A DNA stretch of 64,000 nucleotides from Aquatica leii (GCA_035610365.1 CM069438.1:51518837-51582836); one strand, 5' to 3'; numbered from the stretch's first letter, positions 43,012 through 55,495 are shown. Translations and numbers: made by a program. The notes: generated by a model not told the origin, from the letters alone.

Positions 43012-43107
43012 ACCGAACACAAAAAAACGCAAAATAGAATCTAACACGTGCAGCAACCTAACCTCGTTTTTTTTAAACACGTTATCTTAGCTACGCAGAT
43101 ACAAACG

Positions 43108-43123
43108 ATCTGGGCCCATAACC
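43108..43123 (-). promoter_or_regulatory. copia primer-binding site (initiator tRNA-Met half type)
   Basis: Minus strand reads GGTTATGGGCCCAGAT directly inside the 5' LTR. This is the site used by Drosophila copia, which primes from an internal cut fragment of initiator tRNA-Met rather than its 3' end. Confidence 0.85.
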
Positions 43124-43336
43124 TATTGTTGATTTAAACAATAACACTAAGAAAAAGTTTGTTTAATTAAACAAGTTAGAATATAAAATACTGAACATAA
43201 AATAAGGTGACACATGAACTTACTACAAATACAAAAAAAGTAACTGACGCTCTGACGCTACAGTGATCAATCGTATCAACATAAGTACTACAAAAAGATA
43301 GTGACAAAACATTAGGGATATTTTGTATTTTCATCA
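43124..43336 (-). repeat. copia 5' LTR
   Basis: Same ends as 39008-39213. Contains a short tandem duplication CTGACGCTCTGACGCTA absent from the other LTR. Confidence 0.88.
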
Positions 43337-43631
43337 ATTTACAAAGATACTTTTCAAAGTTGAGACTTAGTATGAACCTTTAGTGTAATGAACGTTAGTA
43401 TTCTTAAAGATAGTCAACCTTATTGCTATACTACAGGGTCGTTAGTATAGTTTTATACTGAACTGGTTCGTTATGTTACTGTGCAGTGTACGGTAAAATG
43501 TTGCTAACAATTGTAATAATTTCCTTTAATTGTGCTGATATTTAAATGCTTTCTTAACAATGTTGTCAGTATTACGAATTCATTTATGTGCGACATTTGT
43601 AGTTTATTGCTTTACGTATAAAATTTAAGTA

Positions 43632-44035
43632 AATAATCATACTGTTACGATCTGTTTCCGAAAAGTGTTCGAAGGTTAAAGAAAATGAAGGAAACTCCTG
43701 GAAGCGATAAGAAGATAACGGTAACCTGCAACAAACGAGGCGAATTTATTGTGTAATCAACGCGAGTGCAGTTTAGTGACCTTTACGTTATCGTATGTGT
43801 GATAATGAAAAATAAATAGTGTCGAAATAAATCAATGATTAGTGACTATACGTTATGTAGGATTTGTTAAAAAGCTGCTTCAGCACGGCATTGATCTGGC
43901 GCCCATAAAAATTCTTGTCACTTGAACCACTCCTCTCTCCGAATAGCAATTGTGTCAATTCTATTGCGAGCTGGCCGTGCAAGGTTCGTAAACAACAAGA
44001 AGCTTGTAACAAGTTTTGGCGCCCAGCGTGGGGCC
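43632..44035 (+). repeat. candidate LTR with primer-binding-site-like sequence
   Basis: Begins TGTTACGATCTG and ends CTTGTAACA near 44013, followed by TTGGCGCCCAGCGTGGGGCC, which resembles a retroviral-type lysine-tRNA primer site. Its last ~125 bp recur in diverged form at 46225-46345. Internal coding sequence of a matching element is not visible. Confidence 0.5.
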
Positions 44036-44399
44036 AACCAACTTGCCGTAAGTCGTACATAAAGGAGAGAATGATTACAACGGAACTGAATTCAGAATAA
44101 TTGTTTTTTGTGTGAGGCTCTAATCATTGAAGAATTGCGGACCCTGGTGTTGTTTATAAGGTACATTTTCATAGCAAATGTTGTGAAATCTCGTCGTTCT
44201 CCAAGCATCCGCGGCATAAAGGGCTGTTTGCAGTCTCATTTTATACATATGTTAAGGCCACAGTCCCTGTTATTAGTCCTGTGAGTTTCGTCAACTTTTG
44301 TCGACTTATGCATGATAATGCAGTTTGAGTGTTTAATTGTGACTCTGTAAGGAAGATGTATGCATCATCTCTGCAGAGTTTTTCGATGGTAGTTTGCTG

Positions 44400-44900
44400 C
44401 GGATTGTGTATTTTTTCGTATCGTACAAAATTCGGTAAGCAGATTCAGATTTGATATATGTTTTAGCTAATGGTCACTTGATATCCACACGAGCGGCACT
44501 TATGTTCGAGTTTTATTACCGGTGACCTTAGCATTAGTAGTGCTGCTTGACTGATCGATATCGCACCGGTTGTGTATGATTTCGAGTCGATGATTTTCCT
44601 AACACACCAGTCGATAATAGCAACTTCAGCTTGAAAAGCGGACCCAAATTTACCCATCAAGGTCAGCAAAATTTGTTTCTCATAGTTCTTGCGTTCATTT
44701 CCGGCACCGTTGCGTTTATGGCCTCATCTGTATACCAGATCGTTCCTTCAACCACGTCTGGGTAAATTTTGTGTAATCGGATATTGTTTTGAAATTGTTT
44801 CTTAACGCAGCACGTTGTATGTACCCGGTTTGTAGGTCCCGGTAGTTGCTTGTCTTTTTTCCATTATTACAACGAGGTGTAATAGTGGATTGAAAGTAGT
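44400..44900 (-). pseudogene. LINE RNase H relic
   Basis: Minus strand reads IWYTDEAINATVP, SAFQAEVAIIDWCVRKIID and ISISQAALLMLRSP, the motif order of LINE-encoded RNase H (YTDGS, QAE, SDSQAAL). The catalytic Asp of the first motif is retained, while that of the SDSQAAL motif is changed to Ile. Confidence 0.65.
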
Positions 44901-46180
44901 ACTTTTATGCTTGCTGTGGGCATTGTTTTTATCGCTTTTGTTATGTTACGGTCGAATTTTCTTTATGCACGCCTATGTGGCTACAGACGAAATTTCCTTG
45001 GCGCACGCCTATGTATTTTCAACGTAAAAGTAGCTTCGGGTTTACGCCCTCTAACGTTCGTTTCTCGGCGCGATTTATTTTATGGAAAGTCGTCACACGG
45101 GCATGTTATAAAATGGTCTGTACGCCTGGAATAGCTATATTATATCTTATCATCTAGAAAACCAATTCTAATTAGAAAAGGATCTGATTGCTTCAACGCG
45201 TTACAGGGTAAGCGATTGTCGTCTTTTAGTAACAATTCCGATCGTAATTCTGTTTTCCTTCTAACAGCCATTTTACAGTCCTTCATTTAACATCTGGTAC
45301 GTTATCGAAAAATGGCTATCGCAAACGACCGCTAAATACGTGAACACGTTGCTGTACACGAGCATCAGCGTAAGGCGATTTCACGCTGCGAAATTGGGAG
45401 TCTTGCGGAGTTTCCCGGTCAAAGATTACTACAGTATTCGATATCTATGTACGAGGGAATGAACCTTCACAAAGATTTGGATGGACGATACTAATTTCTT
45501 CTTCAGACAGCTTATGGTTATAACTAATTAAACCAACAAAAAGGGGTGTAACAGCATTCGATTTTCGGGTTGTGTTATATGTATACTTTTAAATTTAATT
45601 AATGACTTTGTAGATTTGGATTTCGTGAGATATTAGGTTGACACGAATTGCGATTCAAATTATTTACAGGGTTATGTGTCGGGGGAAGTACTTCTTTTGC
45701 ACCTGCGGAAATTCCTGTATTGCTGGTAAGTGCTTTTATATGTTTTTCTTTCGTCGTCAACGAGGTTACTCACGGACTGTCACTAATAGTATTTCCGAAC
45801 TGATTACCGTAATTGTGATATCATTTAAGTAGTAAATTTTGCTTATATTACGTATGCTGTATACTACCCTTAATAATTGTGATAATTTAATGTGAAAGCC
45901 ATAATACTAATTATGTAAACGATATTTACTACACACTATTCTTCGCTATATATTTTTACTGTAGTTTACTTATGTACAGTGTATTGCCTATGCTAATGGC
46001 ATTTCTGTATTAAGAAGTCTTACATTCTGTGATAATCATCAGCGGTTCTACATTAAAATTGTTATTGTGGTTAGTTATTCTTTTATGACAACATACCTGT
46101 CTCCTGTGGCTATCGTTACCAACTAATTACTTTTGACTACTTGCACAGTTGAGTAGAGGAATTACGAACCTAACATCTTG
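44901..46180. other. unassigned, AT-rich
   Basis: No gene or repeat family recognised; short open frames only. Confidence 0.4.
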
Positions 46181-46224
46181 TTACAAGTGCTACCATTCTG
46201 TTGTGAGCAGACAGACGTCGCTTT

Positions 46225-46345
46225 TGGGATAAGCTCTGGCGCCCTTAATTATCTTTATGTATCTATGATCCCCCTCTCTCTCCGACGATTGAGAGTTGGC
46301 CGTGCAGGTTTGTAAAACCAGCAAAAGCTTGTAACAGTTATCAGC
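46225..46345 (+). repeat. diverged copy of the LTR end seen at 43890-44013
   Basis: Shared order CTGGCGCCC, CCTCTCTC, TGGCCGTGCA.GTT.GTAAA and AGCTTGTAACA. Confidence 0.6.
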
Positions 46346-46640
46346 AAACATGCCATTCTCTGTACTTTGTCCAACTTGGAAACCGTGCTTTTTAAGCGTA
46401 TCGCATTTGATGATGGGTGTTGTCACCACAGTATATAACTATTTGGACTTTGTTGGTTGCAACCGCAATTTGTGACCGACCATCTGTTTGGTTATATTAA
46501 GAACCGTGATGGCTTTCGTTGTGACGTTTTCTAAATGAGCGTTGAAAGTCAGTCTTCTCTTGTCATCGGGAGCGTGATTTACTCCGTATATTGTAAGGCG
46601 TTTCGCACTAGGGTAGTGATGCATGTATTGGATTGCATTT
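46346..46640 (-). pseudogene. LINE RT thumb relic
   Basis: Minus strand reads KRLTIYGVNHAPDDKRRLTFNAHLENV and then TTKAITVLNITKQMVG, resembling the YLGV.LD..LTF..H...V..KA segment after RT in LINEs. Probably one relic with the RNase H at 44400-44900. Confidence 0.5.
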
Positions 46641-46854
46641 TTTTAAAGATAAATTAAGTGAAGATGGTCGGTATGTAGGATTTTGTCTGAGTGTACGTAG
46701 GTGTGATATAAATAGTTAAATACTACTTTGACAATTCGCCAGCTGCTTGGTATACGCGAAAGTGCTAAGCTGGTGATGTTAATATTTCGGAGTACCAACT
46801 TATGGGGAAAACATGTAGAGTGGCAGTCTTTTATGGTGCTAATATTATGAAATT

Positions 46855-48300
46855 GTCGCTAAAAGAACAGATTTAAAAAGGGCAATAAGGAAAAGTAAAG
46901 AACAGAACTGAAACAGCGTCTGTTGGCAACGAGAGAGGAGTTGGAAAATGCTATAAAGCGCATGGAGAGTGGGAAAAAACGGGCTTCCATGGGATATCTC
47001 CGCACGGCCTGTCGAAGGAATGGGGACGACCTGCTGTCATCCATCGACAAAATTCCTTGGAAGCGGTTCTTTCCCGAGAGAATGAAAGACCGGGAGTTTG
47101 ATGCTGGTCCCGAAGCCTACTAAACTTCATAAAGCAGCGGAAGGTTTTAGACCAGCATGTTTTCTTTCGGTTTTAGGAAAATTATTAGAAGTGTGAGAAT
47201 GGACTTTTAGAAAAGGCAAATCCACACTAAACGCAATTGGGGACGTATTTGAAATTGTAGATAAAATAAAAAGTGTAAGGCACTAGAACAGAGGATGCTG
47301 CATCCTGGTATCGTTAAGGCCATAACAGACAAAGGTACTTGCTAAGCATAGTAAAAAATTACCTTAGAGAGAGATGGCCTTACGTAGGCGCATGTTATCG
47401 CTCACGAGTCGGTCATAGGACCGGTTCTGTGGAACCTTTACTACGACGGGGGTACTGGAGCTAGCAATGCCAGACAGGGTCATGCTTTTGGAATACGCAG
47501 ACGACTTGGCGGTGGTAGTTGAGCGTAAAAACGCAAAATTGCTTGAAGGATCGCGGTCTGTGTCTGGTCCCGGATAAAACCGAATTGGTAGTTCTGGTCG
47601 GACACAGACAAATGAAGAATTTATGGATAAAAATGGGGGGGGACTGTGTATAAAAAGTAGGAAGGCTTTGAGGCAATTAGGCGTGTAGATCGGAGAGAAC
47701 GGTAGAATGACTGACCACGTAAAATGTACATGCGAGAAACTGTTTGGTGCAACTCATGCTCAACGTGGCCGGATCAAGTTACGAACGGAGTATGGAATCT
47801 ATTTGGGGACCCAGACTGGGGTCGAAGCACTTTGATATGTTAGAGAGGACATAGAGAGGGTTGTCTTAAGGAAGACAGCAATCTACATGGTTGAGACCGG
47901 GATACCGCCCATTAGAAAAAGTATAAGAAAAATAGTGAGATATTTCGAACACTATCCATTTATCGATAGGATGATGGAGGCTTGGCAGGAAAGATATGGG
48001 ATAAAGCAAGCATTGGCAGATGAATTATGTGGTTCAATTCTGACGGGCTATAAGAGTTTTGGATCTTATCTCACAAGGATAGGAAAGACAGAAATGCGTG
48101 TATTGTGATGCGAGAGTTGATGATGCAAATCCTAGAGTGTCCAATGAAAAATGGAAAAAATTGGCTGAGGGATTTTGGAAATTATGGAAAAAGAAATAGA
48201 AGAAGAAAATGAAGAACGAAAACAAGATGACAGTCAGGTGAACGAAGCTTTCTTCATCTGAAATAATATCCCGAAGCGTCTGTCGGGTGAGGAACAAAAG
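46855..48300 (+). pseudogene. non-LTR retrotransposon relic (R1/Jockey-like RT)
   Basis: Broken frames in order: ELENAIKRMESGKKRASMGY, RFFPERMKDREF, KAAEGFRPACFLSVLGKLLEV, MLLEYADDLAVVVERK (catalytic YADD, ~47490), VPDKTELVVL, and a C-terminal region around 47880-48100 (AIYMVETGIPPIRKSIRKIV). Many stops. The clade assignment is tentative. Confidence 0.65.
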
Positions 48301-48589
48301 CGGAAGGAGCTGGTTTTAGTGGCTATGTCCGTTTTTTATGGAGATTCCTACACTACTCTGGTGGTATATGTTAGAGTGCTAATATAAGTTTTTCACCTCC
48401 TGTAAAAAAAATGAAATTGTCATTTAGTTTAACTTGCCACGTTGGCCAGGCGGGTATAAATGGGATGTAACGTTGAGTGGATTAGGGTTTACGGGTTAGG
48501 GCATGATCTCTTTCTTTCTGGGAGATGAGAGGTATCATGGCTTGCGTGGGCAGGGTTGTTTTTTTTAAGTTCCTGTCGTGATCACAGAA

Positions 48590-48905
48590 AAGTGTTTACC
48601 TACTACCCTTATGCAGAAGATCCAGAGTAAAAGAAGAAGTACAACGGCTTTGTGCCCTGAGATGGAACTAGACGGGACACGTTGGTAAGATGAAAGCAGA
48701 TTTGGACACGGAAAAGTATTGAGTGAAGATCTCGATAAAACAAAAGAAATCGAGGAAGACCGCAAACTAGGTGCACGGATGACATTAAGAAATTGGTAGG
48801 TCTCGAATATACGAGGAAAGCTTGCAACAGAGAAGAGTGGAAAGATCTAAGGGAAGCTTATATCCGACGATAGACAGAACGAGTTGCTGATGATGATGAT
48901 ATTAT
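48590..48905 (+). pseudogene. LINE 3' end with TGATGA tail
   Basis: Translates to RGRPQTRWTDDIKKLVG and NREEWKDLREAYIRR, the common C-terminal end of insect LINE pol proteins. The 3' end is a short GATGATGATGAT run instead of poly(A). Confidence 0.65.
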
Positions 48906-49708
48906 ATTATCAGTCCTTAAGCTAAGAATGAAAAGAGTACCTCATGGCAATGCATCGGGGGGGTTGTGTTAGGCTTAAAATCAAAACCGATTAAAACTTA
49001 GTTGATTTGGTTGTTGTTTAATATTGTCAATGGTTAAATCGTTAAATGTTAACGACGTTCAGTTGAAACATTACTTGCTGTCCATACTTTCTGGGTGTGG
49101 TGCAAACACCCCGCGTTTTTATTACGTCACTTTTACGTTACCTTTGTAACATACTCTATATAACTACAAATACAGTATTTTCTAATGTATTGGAGCATTT
49201 GAATCTTAACGTCAGCAATAAAATAAGTTTTATATATAATTTTTTAGTTTGTTTTAGTGGTTTGTTAAAATTGAATTGAAAGATTTCCGTTTACACTGTT
49301 TTTCGGTTTCGTGGATTTATACGTACAGATTAAATAAAAGAAAAATGCGAAAATTACAAAACGGTAGCAATTTAAAATGGCGTACAATTTTTGCGATTCT
49401 GTAAAAAACTAATTTGGCCAATAAGAATGCAAAAATCTGGCAACGTTACTTTCAGGGAATAAACGTTACATTTATTTAACGTGTTTTCGCGCCTGAAAGA
49501 CGAATTGCACAAGTGTAAACTCGGCTTAAAATTGATGTTATAAATATAACCAAGGCAATTATTAATTACAGTGGGTATTTTCAAAATATTAAATACTTTG
49601 TAAATAAAGGATATTTTAGCAAAATGTTTTTTTTTAATAAATACAAAAAATATTACGGGTAAAGTTTTTTTACTAGTTGGCAACTCTGCTAATATACGAA
49701 AATTCAAT
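48906..49708. other. intergenic, 5' region of ZAD gene F
   Basis: From ~49370 the sequence matches the relic at 7080-7374. The AGTTGGCAAC box at 49674-49683 lies 35 bases before the start codon. Confidence 0.55.
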
Positions 49709-51176
49709 ATGGAGGAAAAATCAATAAAGACGTGTCGAATATGTTTAATAAAAATAGCAGAAACCGAGCAATATTACTTTATCAACAACGACAATGGGTT
49801 AAAACTACAATACAAGTTGTTGAATTTTCTACCAGAAATCGTAAGTACAACTGGGTAGATTCTACTGACTAACATTAACCTCCTTACAGGATCTAAATAT
49901 TACACCGAAACCAATTGCTTGTAATAGGTGTATGATTACGATTGAAGAAATATATGAATTTAAACAACTGGGCATACAAACTGAAACAACTATAAGGAAT
50001 TTACAACAACAAGCTGCAATTAAAGATGAGTTGCTTGAAGAAAACTGTACAGTCGAACTTTTAGATGTAAAACTCAAGAGCGATGATTGTTGGGGAATTA
50101 ATACACATGAGCCTGCAAGTTTCGAAGAACCTTCAAAAGCAGACTGTGACTTCAACACTAACAAAAAGATAAGTTTGATCCGACATCTGAATAATAGGAA
50201 CCTAACCAAATCAGTTTTAAAAAGTCGTATGTGTAAGCAGAAACTATTTAAATGCAAGATATGTTATTACGGTAGTATTACCAAGTCGTATTTAAAAATA
50301 CATATGCGTAAGCATACTGGTGAAAAACCATTTAATTGCAACATATGTGATCACTGCAGTGCTACCATGACAGATTTAAAACAGCATATGCTTAAGCACA
50401 CTGGGAAGAAACCATTTAAATGCAATATATGTGATTACGGTACTAACATCAGGAGACTGTTAAAAATTCACGTGCGTAGACACACTGGTGAGAAACCATT
50501 TAAATGCAATATGTGTGATTACAAGGCTATCAGCTCGTCGCAGTTAAAAATGCATTTGCAGAAGCATACTAGCGAAAAACCATTTAAATGCAATATATGT
50601 AATTATTGCACTAAACGAAAGAACCAATTGATAGTTCATATGCATAAGCACACTGGCAAGAAACCATTTAAATGCAATATATGTGACTACAGCAGTACCT
50701 GCAGTTCCAATTTAAGGAAACATATGCATATACATACTGGTGAGAAACCGTTTAAATGCAATATATGTGATTACAGTAGTATCGTCAAGTCAGATTTAAA
50801 AATACACACCCGTAGGCATACTGGTGAAAAACCATTTAAATGCAATACTTGTGATTACTGTAGTCCCACCCTGTCATCTTTAAAAATACACCTGCTGCAA
50901 CACACTGGCGAAAAACCATTTAAATGTAATATATGTGATTACTGTTGTAGTACTAAGTATTATTTAAAAGTGCATATGTGTAGACATACTGGTGATAAAC
51001 CATTTAAATGTAATGTATGTGACTACTGCAGTACTTATATGTCCAATTTAAAAAAACATATGTGTAGGCATACTGGTGATAAACCACTTAAATGCAATAT
51101 TTGTGATTACTGCAGTATCCACAGTGGCAGTTTAAAAAGACATATGCGTCGGCATACTGGGGAAAAATTAGTTTAA
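49709..51176 (+). CDS. ZAD-C2H2 zinc-finger protein, paralog F
   Basis: Exons 49709-49840 and 49890-51176 with a 49-bp GT-AG phase-0 intron, 472 residues. Exon 1 is short and easily missed because the intron has an early in-frame stop. It encodes MEEKSIKTCRICLIKIAETE, matching the paralogs. Exon 2 completes the ZAD ([14 protein letters not shown]). The N-terminal unusual finger is degenerate (CDFNTNKKISLIRHLNNRN), as is a following one. Eleven canonical C2H2 modules run to the end (TGEKLV). Probable DNA-binding regulator; partner and targets unknown. Confidence 0.93.
49841..49889 (+). other. 49-bp intron of ZAD gene F
   Basis: GTAAGT start, TTACAG end, branch-like GACTAACATTAAC. Confidence 0.88.
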
Positions 51177-51720
51177 TGCAACGTGTTTTATTTGTGATAA
51201 AATTGCATGAAAAGTGTTGTCAAAACGATAAGTGTTGAAATCTACAAATATCTAATTAATATTAATAGTATTGTTACATGTACAAGATGGTAATAAAAGA
51301 AATTCCTGAATTAAAGCAACAAAATCGGTGTGGACTCCAATCAAGGACACGGTGAAATTAGATTCTTGATCGCCTAGAAGCTCATCAGGTTGGTGACAAC
51401 CCCTAATGAACCTACCTTTAGGGTTGTAACGTCGTAAATTTGAAATTATAACAAAATCAACGCGCCTGCATGTAGTGTTTTCATTAGTTTGGTTATTGCT
51501 ATGAAAGTTATAATATGTCCATCTCTGGTTGGTTTCTGGCATGATTCTTCAGTCATCTTTGGCATGAAAATAAAAAAACATACGTAGGTACAGTGTAACA
51601 TAAAAACAATGGCAACAGCAATAAACGCTCAGATCCATACTATCTATAGTATCCTATTAGCTCCCACTGACTCCAGCCTTAGGAAGTCCGCTCTTTCTGA
51701 CTCTGCTACTTAGCATTTGG
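51177..51720. other. intergenic; unassigned minus-strand ORF
   Basis: A 96-codon minus-strand frame at 51252-51542 (RRVDFVIISNLRRYNPKGRF, then GCHQPDELLGD) looks like genuine protein sequence but I cannot place it. It may be a TE fragment. Confidence 0.4.
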
Positions 51721-51882
51721 AAGAGCAGGGAGTAATGGAGATATGTAGAGAAATGATAAGAGAAAAAAAGCAGATGAGGGAAGAAAAAATTAGTATCTAA
51801 TCTGGAAAAGATCGCAGAGGAATTAAAAAAAGAAAGAGAACAGCGAAGGGATGTTTGATATGTAGGGAAAAAAAATAAGAGC

Positions 51883-52245
51883 ATGGAAAGAAAGGTGGAA
51901 GTAATGAAAAGGGAAAAGAGAAGGAAGAACTTAGTTATTAGAGGAATGGAAGGTCAAGAGGGAAGAGAAGAGCGTAAAAAGCAAGTGGATAAGTTGTTCA
52001 AAAATAAATTGGGACTCGAAAAAGGTATAAGAGACACAATTAAAATAGCGAGTGGGTTAATACTAGTAAAATTGGATTCAGTAGAAGATAAACTAGAAAT
52101 ATTAAAGAAAAAAGGAAGACTAAGAGGAACAAGGATATTTATAGATAAAGATATGACTTCAGTGGAAAGACAGGTACAAAAAAATATAAGGATGGAAGGC
52201 AGAAGGAAAAAGAACAAAAATAGGGTTTCTGAAATTATGGGTTGA
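51883..52245 (+). CDS. LINE ORF1 nucleic-acid-binding protein fragment
   Basis: 120 codons: KREKRRKNLVIRGMEGQEGR then LFKNKLGLEKGIRDT, KLEILKKKGRLRGTRIFIDKD and VERQVQKNIRMEG, the RRM-like and C-terminal parts of an L1-like ORF1. The coiled coil upstream is in broken frames. It differs clearly from the ORF1 at 32794-33322, so it may be a related subfamily. Confidence 0.65.
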   Translation: MERKVEVMKREKRRKNLVIRGMEGQEGREERKKQVDKLFKNKLGLEKGIRDTIKIASGLILVKLDSVEDKLEILKKKGRLRGTRIFIDKDMTSVERQVQKNIRMEGRRKKNKNRVSEIMG

Positions 52246-52309
52246 GGGAGATTAGATGCTCTGGAACGTAAAAGAAAATAAATTAGAGAGAAGGGGACCA
52301 AAAAAAAAA

Positions 52310-53196
52310 GAGTAGAGTGGAAGTGGGGAGACGAGATAATAGAAAGTGTAAATGAAGTGACGTATTTGGGTTATCGAATCAGATACGACAATAAAGATGA
52401 GGCTCATATAAAGTGGTTGGCAAAGAAATGTTATAGAATTGTAGGTCGATCAGGTGTGGGGTATAGGAGAGAGGGGATTTTGGAAGCAAATAGAAACAAG
52501 AAAATGGTTGTTTAACAAATTAATAAAGAGTGTGATGATGTACGGGGTGGAAGGAATAGGAGGAATTGGAGAAAGTACAAGAAAAATACTGGAAATGGAC
52601 GTTAGGATTAGAGAGGGAAACGCCAGGGTACATAGTAGTGGAGGAAATGAAGTTAGAAAAGATAAGTGTACTGGCGGGGAAGAGACCATGTGTTACGAAG
52701 AACAAATGAAAGAAAAAGAAGAATGTAAATTGCTTCAAATGTGCTGGAGAGAGGTAAAGAATGAAAAAATTAAATATGGACAAGATGAAAGAAGAAGAAG
52801 GTATTATGAAAGAGTTGGATATGCAAGAGAAGAGGTAGAGAAAATAAGGAAGAGAGGAAGGGAAATAAAAGATAAGATAATAAGAAGAGATAAGGATATA
52901 CAGAGACAAGAATATGAAAGGGAAAATATAATGAGAGATATACAAATATAGTAATAGATAATATTCCAAGGTACATAAAGGGCAAAAAAAACTTAAGATT
53001 AAAAAGAATGGTAGCAAGGTTTAGATGCGGGAATGAAGAGCAAGAAAATAAGTATTGGAAGGAAGATAAAGATAGGAGATGTACACTATGTGGGGAGGGG
53101 TGGGAAAATATCGAGCACATGTTGAAGGAAAGTATAGAGCTAAGAGAAGAGGAGAGAGGAAGGTTGGAGATATTGGGAGGAGTGGGATGTATATAA
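52310..53196 (+). pseudogene. LINE ORF2 C-terminus, broken
   Basis: Fragments: VNEVTYLGYRIRYDNKDEAHI, EQMKEKEECKLLQMCWREVK, and MVARFRCGNEEQENKYWKED followed by the zinc site CTLCGEGWENIEHMLKE. Several frameshifts. Confidence 0.7.
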
Positions 53197-53479
53197 AAAG
53201 AAACGATTATACGAACATGGCTGAACTACAACAATTAGCCCACGACTTTGAAGAAATACACAAGACACCCGTTCTGCACCAAACCCACCACCGATGAACG
53301 TTGTCCAGAGCCCACAGTCGTCTGATCCTTCACGATTGTATAATCGCACAGCAGTATGCTGGCGATGCAACCAACGAGGACAAGGCCGGCTAGAATAGTA
53401 GAGCCGCTACTAGTCGCTTCGGCCGACCCAGGCTCCACCGATTTTGCCGAATGGACTTCCTAGTTAACAAAGGTTAAAA

Positions 53480-54620
53480 GTTTCTTTTCCAGATCAAAAC
53501 AGACATTACCTGCCCTAGCCACCATCGAGTCCCGGTTATTCTTGCCCATACGAGTTTATGGACACTACTTTCAAGCCCTTGTAGATACTGGCGCGGCACG
53601 CAGTTACATCAGCCCAAGGCTACAATCTGTCGTCGTTTTCAGGTAAGCAGCGACCTTCGTAGCCTTAAGTGTCTCAAAACCATGGAAACCCCCACGTCTC
53701 GTCTCGCCTGATGGATCCTGGAACTACAACAATTCGATTTCGAAATCGTGTATCGCCCGGGAACACAATGTTTTAGCCGACGCCCTGTCCCGTCTACGTG
53801 AAAAAGAAGAGAAGCCAAACCAAATTACTACCGTGTCCGAGGATCCGTCTCTAGGTCGCTGGTATCAACAGATGCACCGAAAATTACAGGAGAAACTGGA
53901 CCAATGGCCAGAATTCCATATACGCAACGACCAGTTGTACAAGAATTTCCCGATGGTGAGTCCTGAAGTTAGCGAAGGGTTACAGTCTAGCTGGAAGTTG
54001 TGTGTACCTAACGACGCCAGGTCCTGGAAGAATGCCACGACGGAGACACGGCTGGATATTTAGGAGTCGCCAAAACGCTAAAACGAGTGTTCCAGAATTA
54101 TTATTTATCGGGTATATCTCGCGACGTCCGGAACCACGTAGGCCGGTGCCAGAAATGCAACGATAACAAAGCATTTCTACCCGAGTCGCCAATCCTGGGA
54201 GATCGTGAGCGGTGATTTGATGGGACCATTTCCTCGGTCAAAGAAGGGTAATTGTCACTTATTAGTGTTGCAGGATACATTTACTAAATTGACCGAATTG
54301 CAACCATTGAGAGCTGCTACCACTACCGCGATTGTCAAAGCCCTGAAGGGACAAATCATCTATAAATTTGGCACGCCGAAAGTTATAATAACCTCAGTTT
54401 TTCCAGCAAAAGTTTCCGCGACGAATTAGCTTCTTTCGGCATCCAGTCTCGCCTTACACCCCCGTACACCCCTCAAGCGAATCCAGTAGAGCGAATGATC
54501 AAGGTGTTAGGCGTTATGATCGCTCAACTACCGGTCCGGACCAACGAGACTGCGACCAAAGCCTGGAAGAAATCGCCACACTTCAACAGGATTTACTCCC
54601 GCGCGCCTCAATTTTGGCCG
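53480..54620 (+). pseudogene. gypsy pol remnants: protease, RNase H end, integrase
   Basis: Protease LFLPIRVYGHYFQALVDTG then AARSYIS (active site DTG intact). A jump near 53650-53700 goes to RNase H WILELQQFDFEIVYRPG and ADALSRLREKEE. H2C2 follows (GYLGVAKTLKRVFQNYY ... CQKCND). The integrase core SGDLMGPFPRSKKGN keeps the first Asp, ITSVFPAKVS has lost the second Asp region, and ANPVERMIKVLG keeps the Glu. Multiple frameshifts. Confidence 0.75.
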
Positions 54621-55495
54621 AGAATTGACAGCACCGAACCCTAAATTCGGATGCTCCGACAAGCGAACCCGTTGCAGGAAACCCTCTCTCAGCAGGCGTT
54701 GGGGACGGCGAGGACTGACTTACTTGACCCAGTCGAAGTCATTAATAGAGTACCGCTCAATATGGCACCACGCACTACCACCAAAAGTTACAAGAAGAAA
54801 AGAATAACTCAATGGACACCACATTATTGGAGACGCGGCGCGGTAGAGAACATTTACCTTCAATATTCCTAACGAACAACCACCGAAAGCATGGAAGCAC
54901 GAGTGGAAAACCTGAGAGAGGAGATGGAATTATTATTTGACAGCACACGGTCATCCACTCGCCGGGTCGATGCCAGTCCACTCAACAACAAAGAAGTGGA
55001 GTTGCCTTCACCGATGGAAGTATTGCCAGCCAACCTAGAATTTCCCAGTCCGGCTTTACTGCAAGCCATCTAGAAAGACCGACCTGCCTTAGACCCAACA
55101 GCATCATTCTTCATCTCAATACCACTGGAACGAATATTTCCACCGGTGCTCCCAACTACGGAGACTGAAGAACTAACCGCTGTTCCCCACCTTCTGAACG
55201 ACGCCACCAAATTGATAACTGCCTTGCAGATACCTCCACCAACCCCACGCGAATCCAGAAGGTCCATCTCAGGCGAAATCGGCGTCGAATTCTAATTCAT
55301 ACTGGCCCCAGAACCTTTATCCGGATGAAAAGAGACGTGGCGGCCGAGACTCAACGATGATACAGCGACCGAGGTATCTTTTCCATTGCCACCAGACCAA
55401 CCGTGGTAAGACCGGAAAAATTGTAAGTAAGAACCTAGTTTTATTTCTCTCCGCCAAACCCCTGTGTTCGTCTTTTCCCCCAGGAGAGGGTGGTA

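Larger units (their letters stand above)
39008..43336 (-). mobile_element. Ty1/copia retrotransposon, nearly complete
   Basis: LTRs at 39008-39213 and 43124-43336 flank a gag-pol on the minus strand. The LTRs are almost identical, differing mainly by a short duplication (CTGACG) and a few bases. The primer-binding site is 43108-43123. A candidate 5-bp duplication ATTTA lies at 39003-39007 and 43337-43341. Insertion is relatively young, but pol has a few lesions. Confidence 0.92.
51725..53205 (+). mobile_element. purine-rich LINE, copy 2, internally deleted
   Basis: Same AG-rich coding strand and 3' zinc segment as 32695-36744. ORF1 (51883-52245) is followed directly by the RT thumb region (~52330), so the endonuclease and RT core are deleted. 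Confidence 0.8.

Noticed and set aside
43108..43123. Possible tRNA gene fragment
   Set aside because: It is only the primer-binding complement of initiator tRNA-Met in the expected place next to the copia LTR; no cloverleaf is present.
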